Positions 1-10,766 of a stretch of 53,362 bases of DNA are shown piece by piece. This DNA is from an uncultured Paracoccaceae bacterium (GTDB taxonomy: Bacteria > Pseudomonadota > Alphaproteobacteria > Rhodobacterales > Rhodobacteraceae). The notes below the pieces were generated by a model. The model ran no database searches, had not been told where the DNA came from, and saw only the letters and a list, made by a program, of their open reading frames with translations. Every line of letters begins with the position of its first letter. Positions within the stretch are counted from its first letter, which is position 1. Made by a program: the position numbers and the translations under genes. The stretch covers positions 1 through 53,362 of the forward strand of contig CAMFGW010000020.1 of assembly GCA_945952025.1 (NCBI GenBank), in the 5' to 3' direction.

Positions 1-4052
<4,052 letters not shown>

Positions 4053-4079
4053 TACGGGCGCTTGTGCTGAAAGGAAAAA

Positions 4080-4108
4080 CCCCGCCGGTGGCGGGGTTTT
4101 TTCTTTTC
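4080..4108 (+). terminator. Rho-independent terminator after rpoC
   Basis: Perfect 7-bp stem CCCCGCC (4080-4086) / GGCGGGG (4090-4096) with a GGT loop, preceded by an A-run and followed by TTTTTTCTTTT. The A-run upstream also gives it weak bidirectional character. It sits 28 nt after the rpoC stop. Confidence 0.93.
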
Positions 4109-4182
4109 TGGCCCGGGCGGTTGACTGTGGGCGAACCGTCCCCGACAGTGAACCGCCTGCCTTACCCGCGAAAGGACAGCCC

Positions 4183-4710
4183 ATGACCAATGACATGCGG
4201 ACGGCCAGCGGGGATCGGCCCACATCGGTCGAGCGGCAGGGCGACGTCGATCTTTTCGTCACGCGCGTTTTCGCCGCCGAGGTCGAGCGTGTCTATGCCG
4301 CCTGGACGAAGCCTGCGCTTTTCATGCGCTGGTGGGCGCCCCGGTCGATGGGGGCGACGATCACCGATGCCCGCATGGATGTGCGCACCAGCGGCAGCTA
4401 CCAGATCACCTTCGCCCATCCATCCTCGCCCACCGGCATGACCTTCTATGGCCGCTACCTTGAGGTGATCGCCAACGAACGGCTGGTCTGGACCAATGAC
4501 GAGGGCGGCGACGGGCATGGCGACGGACCTGGTGATGGGGGCGCGGTCACGACCGTGACCTTCACCCCGCGCGACGGGGCGACGCTTTTGATCCTGCACG
4601 ACAGATATCCGACGAAGGATGCGCTCGATCAGGCCTACGACGGCATGGACGGAGCCTTTCCGGAACAGTTCAGCCAGCTCGACGCGCTTCTCGCCTACCC
4701 CGCACCGTGA
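4183..4710 (+). CDS. SRPBCC domain protein (AHSA1/CalC-like)
   Basis: 175-residue protein of the Bet v1-like START/SRPBCC fold, AHSA1-type; family members bind hydrophobic ligands or act as stress/polyketide-resistance proteins, and the substrate here cannot be told. Visible family signatures are the N-terminal R(V/I)[24 protein letters not shown] block (residues about 28-52) and the mid-domain [17 protein letters not shown] (about 89-105). An earlier in-frame ATG at 3961 would lie inside rpoC, so the ATG at 4183, after AAAGGACAGCCC, is preferred. Downstream it overlaps the 3' end of uvrC on the other strand by 16 nt (4695-4710). Confidence 0.8.
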   Translation: MTNDMRTASGDRPTSVERQGDVDLFVTRVFAAEVERVYAAWTKPALFMRWWAPRSMGATITDARMDVRTSGSYQITFAHPSSPTGMTFYGRYLEVIANERLVWTNDEGGDGHGDGPGDGGAVTTVTFTPRDGATLLILHDRYPTKDALDQAYDGMDGAFPEQFSQLDALLAYPAP

Positions 4711-6551
4711 AAGAAGTCGTGCACCGTCTGGGCCATGGCGGCCGAGATGCCGTCGACCTTCTGCAGGTCCGTGAGCCCCGCCCGCGCCACCGCCTTGGCC
4801 GAGCCGAAATGCGCCAGAAGCGCGCGCTTGCGTGCAGCACCGATGCCCGGGATGTCGTCCAGGGGCGTCGCGCTGACGGCCTTGGCGCGGCGGGCGCGGT
4901 GGGCGCCGATCGCCCAGCGGTGCGCCTCGTCCCGCAGGCGCTGGATGAAGTAGAGGACGGGTGAATTGTGCGGCAGCGCCGTGGGGCGGGTGCCGGGACG
5001 GTGGAATTCCTCCTTGCCCAGGTCGCGGTCGACGCCCTTGGCGACCCCGATCAGGGGCACGTCCTCGACCCCAAGCTCTTCCAGGATCGACATGACGGCG
5101 CTGAGCTGCCCCGCGCCGCCGTCGATCAGCAGAAGGTCGGGCCAGGTGCCGGACATCCGGTCGGGGTCTTCGCGCATCAGCCGCTCGAACCGGCGGGTCA
5201 GCACCTCTTTCATCATGCCGAAATCGTCGCCCGGCGTCAGGTCCGCGCCCTTGATGTTGAACTTGCGGTACTGCGACTTCTCGAACCCCTCGGGGCCGGC
5301 GACGATCATGCCACCGACGGCATTGGTGCCCTGGATGTGCGAATTGTCGTAGACCTCGATCCGCCGCGGCACGGGGTCGAGGTCGAAGGCCTCGGCCAAA
5401 GCAGACAGGAGCTTCGACTGGGTGGCGGTTTCGCTCAGGCGTCGCGCAAGGCTTTCGCGGGCGTTGCGGGCGGCGTTTTCGACCAGCTCGGCCTTTTCGC
5501 CCCGCTGCGGCACGGCAAGTTCCACCTTGCGGCCGGCGCGGTCGGTCAGAAGCTCGACCATCAGGTCGGCATCCTCGATCGGGTGGGACAGAAGGATCAG
5601 GCGCGGCGGTTCCTTGTTGTCATAGAACTGGGCGAGGAAGGCTTCCAGCACCTCTGCCTCTTCGGCGCCGGCGCCGGTCTTGGGGTAGAAGTCGCGGTTG
5701 CCCCAGCTTTGGTGGCCGCGGATGAAAAAGACCTGCACGCAGGCCTGCCCCCCGTCCATGTGCAGCGCCACCACGTCGGCCTCTGCCACGCCGCGCGGGT
5801 TGATGCCCTGCACTTGCTGGACCTGGGTCAGCGCCTTGATGCGGTCGCGCAGGCTGGCCGCGCGTTCGTATTCCATATCCTCGGCCGCCCGCGCCATGTC
5901 GGCCGCGAGGCCTTCCTGCACGGCGGTCGAACGGCCCTGCAGGAAGCGTTCGGCGTCCGAGACGAGCTCACCGTAATCCTGGACCGAGATCTGGCCGGTG
6001 CAGGGCGCCGAGCAGCGCTTGATCTGGTACAGGAGGCACGGCCGCGTGCGCGAGGCGAACATCGCGTCCGAGCAGTTGCGCAACAGGAACACCTTCTGCA
6101 ACTGGTTCAGCGTGCGATTGACCGCGCCCGCGCTGGCGAAAGGGCCGTAGTAGTCGCCCTTCTCGGTCTTGGCGCCCCGGTGCTTCTTGATCTGGGGAAA
6201 GGCGCTTTCGCGGCTGACGAGGATGTTCGGAAAGCTCTTGTCGTCACGCAGAAGGACGTTGAAATGCGGCTTCAGCTGCTTGATGAGGTTCTGTTCCAGA
6301 AGCAGCGCCTCGATCTCCGTGCGCGTGGTCAGGAACATCATCGAGGCGGTCTGAGAGATCATGCGCGCAATGCGGGCGGAATGGCCCGAGGGCCGCGCGT
6401 AGTTCGAGACACGCGCCTTGAGGTTCCGGGCCTTGCCGACATAGAGCACCCGCCCCTCGGCATCGAGCATCCGGTAGACGCCGGGCGATCCGTCGAGCGA
6501 CTTCAGGTAGGACTGGATGACCGAATGGCCAGTATCGGGCGGGGTGGTCAT
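4695..6551 (-). CDS. uvrC: Excinuclease ABC subunit C (UvrC)
   Basis: Dual-incision nuclease of nucleotide excision repair. With the chosen ATG (6551-6549) the protein has 618 residues, the family's usual length; the longer open frame to 6737 adds a proline-rich stretch that includes the 13-bp tandem repeat region and is unlikely to be coded. Domains in order: GIY-YIG nuclease (GVYRM...[14 protein letters not shown], about 20-50), cysteine-rich linker, UVR helical motif ([16 protein letters not shown], about 200-220), C-terminal RNase H-like endonuclease ([30 protein letters not shown]) and a tandem helix-hairpin-helix at the C-terminus ([17 protein letters not shown]). Monocistronic as far as can be seen. 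Confidence 0.96.
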   Translation of the reverse strand: MTTPPDTGHSVIQSYLKSLDGSPGVYRMLDAEGRVLYVGKARNLKARVSNYARPSGHSARIARMISQTASMMFLTTRTEIEALLLEQNLIKQLKPHFNVLLRDDKSFPNILVSRESAFPQIKKHRGAKTEKGDYYGPFASAGAVNRTLNQLQKVFLLRNCSDAMFASRTRPCLLYQIKRCSAPCTGQISVQDYGELVSDAERFLQGRSTAVQEGLAADMARAAEDMEYERAASLRDRIKALTQVQQVQGINPRGVAEADVVALHMDGGQACVQVFFIRGHQSWGNRDFYPKTGAGAEEAEVLEAFLAQFYDNKEPPRLILLSHPIEDADLMVELLTDRAGRKVELAVPQRGEKAELVENAARNARESLARRLSETATQSKLLSALAEAFDLDPVPRRIEVYDNSHIQGTNAVGGMIVAGPEGFEKSQYRKFNIKGADLTPGDDFGMMKEVLTRRFERLMREDPDRMSGTWPDLLLIDGGAGQLSAVMSILEELGVEDVPLIGVAKGVDRDLGKEEFHRPGTRPTALPHNSPVLYFIQRLRDEAHRWAIGAHRARRAKAVSATPLDDIPGIGAARKRALLAHFGSAKAVARAGLTDLQKVDGISAAMAQTVHDFFHGAG

Positions 6552-6567
6552 GGGCGGCTGGACCGGG

Positions 6568-6593
6568 ACTGAACTGGGGGACTGAACTGGGGG
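6568..6593. repeat. 13-bp tandem direct repeat upstream of uvrC
   Basis: ACTGAACTGGGGG occurs at 6568-6580 and again, head to tail and identical, at 6581-6593, followed by a degenerate third unit. It lies 17 nt upstream of the chosen uvrC start. Confidence 0.7.
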
Positions 6594-6862
6594 CTGATTC
6601 CGGGGTTGGGCCTGCACTCTTTCAAGGGGTGGCTGCAAGCAGAATCCTGTCCACGGAATCTGTGGAAAACTCTGCGGAAAAGCCAGAGGGCTTGGGAAAT
6701 TTCCCTTGTTCTCGGCGAGGTTCCCAGAACTGCCCAAAAAATAGGCACAACCGCAAGGGGTTGAAATCGTTAGGTTTAATTATTGCGATTTTATAAACCC
6801 CTGATTGGATTGAAAATTTTTGTTCAGAAAATGGCACGCCTGGCAAAGGTGGACAAGTTGAC

Positions 6863-6893
6863 GCGGCGCCATCTGGTGAAAAGCGGGCGCCGC
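6863..6893 (-). terminator. Possible terminator hairpin after the SDR gene
   Basis: Perfect 8-bp inverted repeat GCGGCGCC (6863-6870) / GGCGCCGC (6886-6893) just beyond the SDR stop. No T-tract follows on the minus strand, so a Rho-independent role is uncertain. Confidence 0.4.
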
Positions 6894-6900
6894 CGCGCAA

Positions 6901-7722
6901 TCAGGGGGTGAAACCCTCTCCGGTCCCATCTGACGGGCCTGCGCGCGAGATCATCAGATCGGGGGTTTTCCAGCCCAGATGCTGGCCGCCGTCGACGGCG
7001 AGAAGCTGCCCCGTCACCGCCGGCGCGTCGAGGAAATAGAGGAGGGCGGCGACGATGTCGGCCGGGTTTGCGCCGCGTTCCAGGATCGAAGCGGCGCGTT
7101 GCGCGTCGAACTGCGCCTCGCTCTGATGTTCGCCCTTGAGCGTCGATCCGGGGCCGATCGCATTGACCCGCACGTTCGGCGCAAGCGCCCGGGCAGCGGT
7201 CTGGGTAAAGGCCCAGAGCCCCATCTTGGCGATCGTATAGCTCATGAATTCGGGCGTGAGCTTCTTCACCCGCTGGTCGAGCATGTTGAGGACGAGCCCC
7301 TGCGCGCGCTTGCCGTCCGGGCCAACCAGCGCCGGGGGAACCTGCGCCGCGAAGCCCTGCGTCAGGACGAAGGGCGCGCGCAGGTTGGTGCCGAGGTTGC
7401 GGTCCCAGCTGGCCTTGGTGGCGCTGGCGATATTGTCGTAGTCGAAGGTCGAGGCGTTGTTCACCAAGACCGTCAGCGGGCGGCCGAGCGCCTGCGCGGC
7501 GGCCGGGACCAGCGCGGCGAGCGCCGCCTCGTCCAGGAGGTCAGCGGCGTGGGTCGAAGCCTTGACGCCCAGCGCCCGCACCTCGGCCGCCGTCGCCTCG
7601 GCGTCCTTGCGCGAGGATGAGTAATGTATGGCCACGTCAAGGCCCCGGTCCGCCAGCGCCAGCGCCATGGCGCGCCCGAGCCTGCGGGCGCCGCCGGTCA
7701 CAAGGGCCGCGCCCCGGCTCAT
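6901..7722 (-). CDS. SDR oxidoreductase, pteridine reductase (PTR1/FolM)-like
   Basis: 273-residue classical short-chain dehydrogenase. The nucleotide site TGGARRLG is at residues 9-16 and NNAS at 88-91. The active-site serine of ordinary SDRs is replaced: the strand reads LNMLD with Asp149, then Tyr162-x3-Lys166 (SYTIAK), followed by ARALAPNVRVNAIGPG. Asp in place of Ser, Arg-rich TGxxRxG and this tail are features of PTR1/FolM-type pteridine reductases, so reduction of dihydrobiopterin- or dihydrofolate-like substrates is inferred. It is the last gene of a compact operon: its ATG overlaps the stop of the 48-residue ORF upstream (ATGA). The alternative is a generic SDR of unknown substrate. 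Confidence 0.8.
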   Translation of the reverse strand: MSRGAALVTGGARRLGRAMALALADRGLDVAIHYSSSRKDAEATAAEVRALGVKASTHAADLLDEAALAALVPAAAQALGRPLTVLVNNASTFDYDNIASATKASWDRNLGTNLRAPFVLTQGFAAQVPPALVGPDGKRAQGLVLNMLDQRVKKLTPEFMSYTIAKMGLWAFTQTAARALAPNVRVNAIGPGSTLKGEHQSEAQFDAQRAASILERGANPADIVAALLYFLDAPAVTGQLLAVDGGQHLGWKTPDLMISRAGPSDGTGEGFTP

Positions 7723-7865
7723 CCGCGCCTCCGGCAGGCACAGGGGCGGCGCTTGCCGCAGTCGGGGCAGAAGGGCCCGGGGGGCCGCCCGCCGGGCAGA
7801 AGCCGGCCGACGAACCCCACCACGGCGAGCGTGGCCAGAAGCAGGATGGCGCCCTTGATGAACAT
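7719..7865 (-). CDS. 48-residue membrane peptide with Cys-rich zinc-ribbon-like tail
   Basis: Short ORF between the S49 peptidase and the SDR. The ATG (7865-7863) directly abuts the S49 stop (TAGATG) and the TGA overlaps the SDR start (ATGA), so the three are translationally coupled. Residues 1-22 form one hydrophobic helix (GAILLLATLAVVGFVGRLL), then a Gly/Pro linker and a tail reading CPDCGKRRPCAC, i.e. CxxC...CxC suited to bind zinc. Function is unknown; the seamless packing and the clear domain layout argue that it is a real gene. Confidence 0.75.
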   Translation of the reverse strand: MFIKGAILLLATLAVVGFVGRLLPGGRPPGPFCPDCGKRRPCACRRRG

Positions 7866-8663
7866 CTAGAGCCCGTAGCGCGCCCAGAGGGCCCGCTCCT
7901 CGACCGCCGCGACCGCATCGGTCAGAAGGTTCGCGCCGAACCGCTGCCAGAAGCGACGGCGCAGGCCATAGGGGCGGAAGCGGACCTTGGGGCCGTAAAG
8001 CTCGGTCAGTTTCGGGACCAGGTGGCCGATGCCGTCCGCCAGCCCCACCTGGACCGCCTGCTGGCCGAGCCAGATGTCGCCGGTGAAAAGGTCGCGGTCC
8101 TGCGCAAGGCGCGCGCCCCGGCGGGACAGGACCTGCGCCTTGAAGACCTCGTGCATCGGGTCAAGGATCGCGGTCAGACGGGCCACGTCTTCGGCCCGTT
8201 CGGGGCGGAAGGGGTCGAGGAAGCTTTTCGACCGGCCGGCCGTGTGGACGCGGCGTTCGATGCCGTGGCGGGCGATGAAGTCGGGAAAGCCGAAGCCCGC
8301 AGAGATGACACCGATCGAGCCGACGAGCGAGGCGGGGTCGATCCAGATGTCGTCGGCCGCGGTCGCGAGCCAGTAGCCGCCAGAGGCCGCCACATCCTCG
8401 ACAAAGGCATGGACGGGGACCTTCAGCTCATCGGCCAGCCGCCGGATGCGCGCCGCGATGAGCGAGGACTGGACCGGCGAGCCGCCGGGGGAGTTCAGGA
8501 CCAGTGCTACGGCCACGGGGCCGCCCTTGCGGAACGCGCGCTCGATCACCGGCGCGAGGGCCGCGTCGCTGAGCGTGGCACCGCGCCCCGTGGCGGCGAT
8601 CGTCCCTTGCAGGCGGATGATCGCGACGGTCGGGCGTTTGGGAAGGAAGGGCAGCAGGCGCAT
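7866..8663 (-). CDS. S49 family serine peptidase (SppA/SohB-like)
   Basis: 265-residue Ser/Lys-dyad peptidase of the signal-peptide-peptidase A family. Seen: the family fold marker LVLNSPGGSPVQSSLIA, the nucleophile region VEDVAASGGYWLATAAD (Ser in ASGGY), the strand GSIGVI, and the general-base lysine in GRSKSFLDPF. The length is that of the short, single-domain SppA/SohB type rather than the 67-kDa form. The start ATG (8663-8661) gives MRLLPFLPKRP; longer in-frame starts only add Pro/Ala-rich sequence. First gene of the S49-small ORF-SDR operon. The substrate is presumably membrane-embedded remnant signal peptides or misfolded membrane proteins (family knowledge). Confidence 0.9.
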   Translation of the reverse strand: MRLLPFLPKRPTVAIIRLQGTIAATGRGATLSDAALAPVIERAFRKGGPVAVALVLNSPGGSPVQSSLIAARIRRLADELKVPVHAFVEDVAASGGYWLATAADDIWIDPASLVGSIGVISAGFGFPDFIARHGIERRVHTAGRSKSFLDPFRPERAEDVARLTAILDPMHEVFKAQVLSRRGARLAQDRDLFTGDIWLGQQAVQVGLADGIGHLVPKLTELYGPKVRFRPYGLRRRFWQRFGANLLTDAVAAVEERALWARYGL

Positions 8664-8828
8664 AGGCCAGATGTAGGGCGGCCGGTGGCGGGGGGCAATG
8701 GGGATGGTGGTATGGGCGCGCGGCACGGGCGCATATCGCCGTGCGGGGAGCGGCGCCGAAGACACGGGGGGGGGCACGCGCGGGGTGCAGAGGCGCGGGC
8801 GGGCGCAGAGGGGGCGCCAGAGACGGAA

Positions 8829-8858
8829 AGAGCCGCCTCGTCTGCACGAAGCGGCTCT
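8829..8858 (-). terminator. Hairpin, probable terminator or attenuator ahead of the S49 operon
   Basis: Perfect 8-bp inverted repeat AGAGCCGC (8829-8836) / GCGGCTCT (8851-8858) with a 14-nt loop. On the minus strand it is followed by TTTCC, a weak T-tract. It lies between the short ORF element and the S49 start at 8663, so it could end a small transcript or act as an attenuator. Confidence 0.55.
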
Positions 8859-8867
8859 CCGAGTTTT

Positions 8868-9009
8868 AAGGAGATGGTCCAGTTAGGGTGCCCCTTGGGG
8901 CGTGTCCCAGCCAGGGTTTTCAGCCGTCGGGTCTGCCCTCAGGCCACGGCCCCCCCGACTGTCCTGACACCTCTCTCCAATATCACTCTCGACACTGGAT
9001 CACCTCCTT
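8868..9009 (-). repeat. Long inverted repeat linking a 16S-tail mimic to the SD of a tiny ORF
   Basis: Arms at 8868-8883 and 8994-9009 are complementary over 16 positions with one G-U pair and one A-C mismatch. On the minus strand the first arm met by transcription is AAGGAGGTGATCCAG, an extended Shine-Dalgarno; the distal arm is CTGGACCATCTCCTT, which resembles the 16S rRNA 3' end. Between the arms lies the 18-codon ORF and a small hairpin GCCC-CAAG-GGGC. Confidence 0.65.
8939..8995 (-). CDS. Putative 18-residue leader peptide with extended Shine-Dalgarno
   Basis: GTG (8995-8993) to TGA (8941-8939) encodes MSRVILERGVRTVGGAVA. The bases before it, GAAAGGAGGTGATCCAG, match the complement of the 16S rRNA 3' end over 17 nt, and GGAGG sits 7 nt before the GTG, the ideal distance. 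An in-frame ATG at 9013-9011 would make a 24-residue form but would place the ribosome site inside the gene. A perfect -35 TTGACA lies upstream. Function is unknown; a leader peptide for the downstream S49 operon or an independent small mRNA are both possible. No translation evidence is available. Confidence 0.5.
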   Translation of the reverse strand: MSRVILERGVRTVGGAVA

Positions 9010-9022
9010 TCATGGGTTGCCG

Positions 9023-9031
9023 TTATCCACA
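9023..9031. promoter_or_regulatory. DnaA-box match (TTATCCACA)
   Basis: Perfect 9-mer of the DnaA consensus. It touches the presumed -10 of the promoter for the short ORF. A second perfect copy lies upstream of ihfB (51098-51106). Confidence 0.45.
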
Positions 9032-9058
9032 GGTTGCCATGTGCGTCGCATTTGTCAA
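9030..9058 (-). promoter_or_regulatory. Promoter for the short-ORF transcript
   Basis: Perfect -35 TTGACA (9058-9053), 17-nt spacer, -10 AACCTG (9035-9030). The -10 is poor, as is common in alphaproteobacteria. It starts right after the stop of the queuosine transporter gene and points to the 18-codon ORF. Confidence 0.5.
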
Positions 9059-9064
9059 AACCTT

Positions 9065-9688
9065 TTAAGCCGGTCTTTTCGTAAAATTCGCGACGATGAG
9101 GCGGAAGGGAACCAGTCCGAAAAGCGCGATGGCCAGCTTGACGCCCCAGTCGGCGACGGCGAGCGACACCCAAAGGGGCGCGACCGGCCCCTGCCCCAGA
9201 AGCGCTACGGGCGCGCTGGCCCAGGAGACGTCGCTGCCGGGTTCCAGGAAGGTCAGCGTGGCCGAGAAGGCGATGGTGAAGAAGATCACCGCATCAAGGC
9301 TCGACCCCAGAAGGGACGAGATGAAGGGCGCCTGCCACCAGCGCGGGCTGCGGCGATAGCGGTCGAAGACGAACACGTCCAGAAGCTGGCCGGCCAGGAA
9401 GGCAAGGCCCGACCCCAGTGCCACGCGGAAGGTCACAAGGGGGCCGTTCGGGCCGACGATCTGCGAGCCGATGAAGGAACAGGCCAGGCCCACGAGGAAG
9501 CCCGACAGGACCACCCGGCGCGCGGCCTTGGCGCCCTGCAGGCGGTTCGTCAAGTCGTTGACCAGGAAGGACAGGGGATAGGTGAAGGCGCCCCAGGTCA
9601 GCCAGTCGTTGTAGAGGTATTGGACAAGGATGTTCGAGGCCACCACGATGGTGGCCATCGCAAGGATGCCGGGCAGAAGTCGGGTCAT
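9065..9688 (-). CDS. Queuosine precursor transporter (YhhQ/DUF165, QPTR family)
   Basis: 207-residue integral membrane protein with about six hydrophobic helices that imports preQ0/preQ1 for tRNA queuosine synthesis (family knowledge). Family marks seen: the first helix ending in SNILVQYLYNDWLTWGAFTYPLSFLVNDLTNR, the central GSGLAFLAGQLLDVFVFDRYRR, and FISSLLGSSLDAVIFFTIAF. Length fits (E. coli YhhQ is about 220). The ATG at 9688-9686 gives MTRLLPGIL; the longer frame to 9751 adds residues without similarity and would bury the candidate riboswitch in the coding region. It is monocistronic with its own promoter and a candidate preQ1-I aptamer in the leader. Confidence 0.88.
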   Translation of the reverse strand: MTRLLPGILAMATIVVASNILVQYLYNDWLTWGAFTYPLSFLVNDLTNRLQGAKAARRVVLSGFLVGLACSFIGSQIVGPNGPLVTFRVALGSGLAFLAGQLLDVFVFDRYRRSPRWWQAPFISSLLGSSLDAVIFFTIAFSATLTFLEPGSDVSWASAPVALLGQGPVAPLWVSLAVADWGVKLAIALFGLVPFRLIVANFTKRPA

Positions 9689-9695
9689 GTCAGGG

Positions 9696-9723
9696 TCCGT
9701 TTTGTCAAGGTCGCGGAGACTTG
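9696..9723 (-). promoter_or_regulatory. Candidate preQ1-I riboswitch aptamer
   Basis: In the leader, 7 nt before the transporter start. P1 is CAAG (9723-9720) / CUUG (9709-9706) closing a 10-nt loop UCUCCGCGAC; an A-rich tail ACAAAAC then leads to CGGA (9699-9696), which can pair with UCCG (9717-9714) of the loop as an H-type pseudoknot. This is the preQ1-I layout, including a C at the 3' end of the loop and the AACAAAAC-like tail of the known T. tengcongensis aptamer. The pseudoknot covers the only SD-like bases, which suits translational control. P1 is short, so the call is tentative, though the downstream gene makes it credible. Confidence 0.5.
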
Positions 9724-9747
9724 GCCAGGCAGTTGCCGGGCAGCGGG

Positions 9748-9776
9748 GCATTAGGCCCCGCGCGGGCGCCGGTCAA
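9748..9776 (-). promoter_or_regulatory. Promoter of the queuosine transporter gene
   Basis: TTGACC (9776-9771), 17-nt spacer, TAATGC (9753-9748). It predicts a transcript start near 9741 and a leader of about 50 nt that contains the candidate aptamer. Confidence 0.6.
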
Positions 9777-9821
9777 GAGATTTGGTTGGGCGCAGCAGGT
9801 GGCCGCACCTAGTGGGCGCTA

Positions 9822-10766
9822 CTAGTCGGGCAGGCGCAGCTCGGTCAGGCGGCTGTCCTGCGCTCCCAGCATATTGTCGTCGCTGACGATGAGCGCGCGA
9901 AGCCCGTCGGGGCCCTGCCAGAGCGCCAGCCCCTCGTTGTTCGGCTCGGTCCCGGCGCGGGTCCGCCACAGGGTTTCCTCCCTTGTCGGGCCGTTTTCCC
10001 CGAATGTCACGCGGCGAAGGCGGGTCTGAAAGCCCATGAGCGGCCAGAAGTCCCGTTCCAGCACATAGAGCCGCCCGTCGGGTCCGAAGGCCGCATCGAC
10101 GGGGCGGAACGAGCGTTCGCCCGGCAGGGTGAAGGGTTGGGTCCAGCCCTTTCCGTCGTAGCGGAAGGCGGGGATGCGCGGGCTACCGGCGATCGGGCCT
10201 TCGGGGAAGGTCAGGAAGGCACCGTCGGGGGCCAGAGCCAGCGCTTCAAGGCTGTCGTTCGGGGCAAGGTCGGCGAAGGGGCGCGGCACGGGAAGCGTGG
10301 CGACGATCTCGCCGCCCGAGGTGAAGATGGCGATGCGGTGGAGCCCTTCGAACGATACCGCCAGAAGGCCCGAGGGCAGGATGCGCAGCCCCTCGCTGTC
10401 CGACCAGGGGGGGGCGAGCGGTTGCCCCGCGCGGTTCCGCAGGGGCGTCGGCCGGGCATCTAGGGTCAGGGCGGCGATGTCGCCGGCATCCGTGCGCCGG
10501 ATGTCGGCGCCGATCATGAAGCCCTTGTCCGACAGAAGGATCAGGCGGTTGCCGTCGGGCGTCAGGTCCAGCCCCGAAAAGCCGCCGATGGGCGTGCCGT
10601 CCGGCGTGGCGCGCGGCAGGTCGATCCGGTCGATGATGGCGGCCCCCGGCTCTGCCCCCGGCTCTGCCCTCGACTCTGCCCTCGCCTCTGCGCCCATGGC
10701 CGCCGCCGCCCACGCGCCCAGAAGCGCCGCGCCGATGAGGCAGCGGAGGGCGCGGCCCGCCGTCAC
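9822..10766 (-). CDS. Esterase-like activity of phytase family protein, secreted
   Basis: 314-residue protein with an N-terminal signal peptide (RALRCLIGAALLGAWAAAAMGAEA) followed by a beta-propeller-like domain of the 'esterase-like activity of phytase' family: GGFSGLDLTPDGNRLILLSDKG, SDSEGLRILPSGLLAVSFE, DSLEALALAPDGAFL and EPNNEGLALWQGPDG are repeated blades. Exported to the periplasm; the real substrate is uncertain. The start is GTG at 10766-10764, overlapping the mepA stop (GTGA), which puts the signal peptide at the N-terminus; the longer frame runs through mepA. It contains a short Glu/Pro/Gly/Ala-rich imperfect repeat (AESRAEPGAEPGA) after the signal peptide. Confidence 0.8.
   Translation of the reverse strand: MTAGRALRCLIGAALLGAWAAAAMGAEARAESRAEPGAEPGAAIIDRIDLPRATPDGTPIGGFSGLDLTPDGNRLILLSDKGFMIGADIRRTDAGDIAALTLDARPTPLRNRAGQPLAPPWSDSEGLRILPSGLLAVSFEGLHRIAIFTSGGEIVATLPVPRPFADLAPNDSLEALALAPDGAFLTFPEGPIAGSPRIPAFRYDGKGWTQPFTLPGERSFRPVDAAFGPDGRLYVLERDFWPLMGFQTRLRRVTFGENGPTREETLWRTRAGTEPNNEGLALWQGPDGLRALIVSDDNMLGAQDSRLTELRLPD

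Larger units (their letters stand above)
6552..6900. other. 349-bp intergenic region, AT-rich, between uvrC and the SDR gene
   Basis: No convincing gene. It contains a 13-bp direct repeat close to uvrC, a strongly AT-rich block at about 6735-6830 that contrasts with the GC-rich surroundings, and a hairpin next to the SDR stop. Read on the minus strand, TTTCAA-N17-TATTTT is a possible uvrC promoter (about 6735-6763), but the match is weak. Confidence 0.5.
8664..9064. other. 401-bp non-genic region holding a leader-like RNA element
   Basis: No long gene fits here. From the left it holds a G-rich tract on the plus strand (8766-8814), a perfect hairpin (8829-8858), one arm of a long inverted repeat (8868-8883), a very short minus-strand ORF (8939-8995), the other arm (8994-9009), a DnaA-box match (9023-9031) and a consensus -35 element (9053-9058). 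These parts are described separately. Confidence 0.6.

Noticed and set aside
6568-6593. GAAC...GAAC direct repeat as a LexA (SOS) box upstream of uvrC
   Set aside because: The Rhodobacter-type LexA box, as I recall it, is GAAC-N7-GAAC or GTTC-N7-GTTC; here the spacing is N9, set by the 13-bp tandem repeat.
8995-9011. Fragment of a 16S rRNA gene on the plus strand
   Set aside because: Only the last 17 nt of the 16S tail match and no upstream 16S sequence is present; a ribosome-binding role on the minus strand explains it more simply.
8874-9068. Plus-strand ORF starting at ATG after AAGGAG, through the inverted repeat
   Set aside because: AAGGAG directly touches the ATG, no promoter precedes it, and it is antisense to a better supported minus-strand element.
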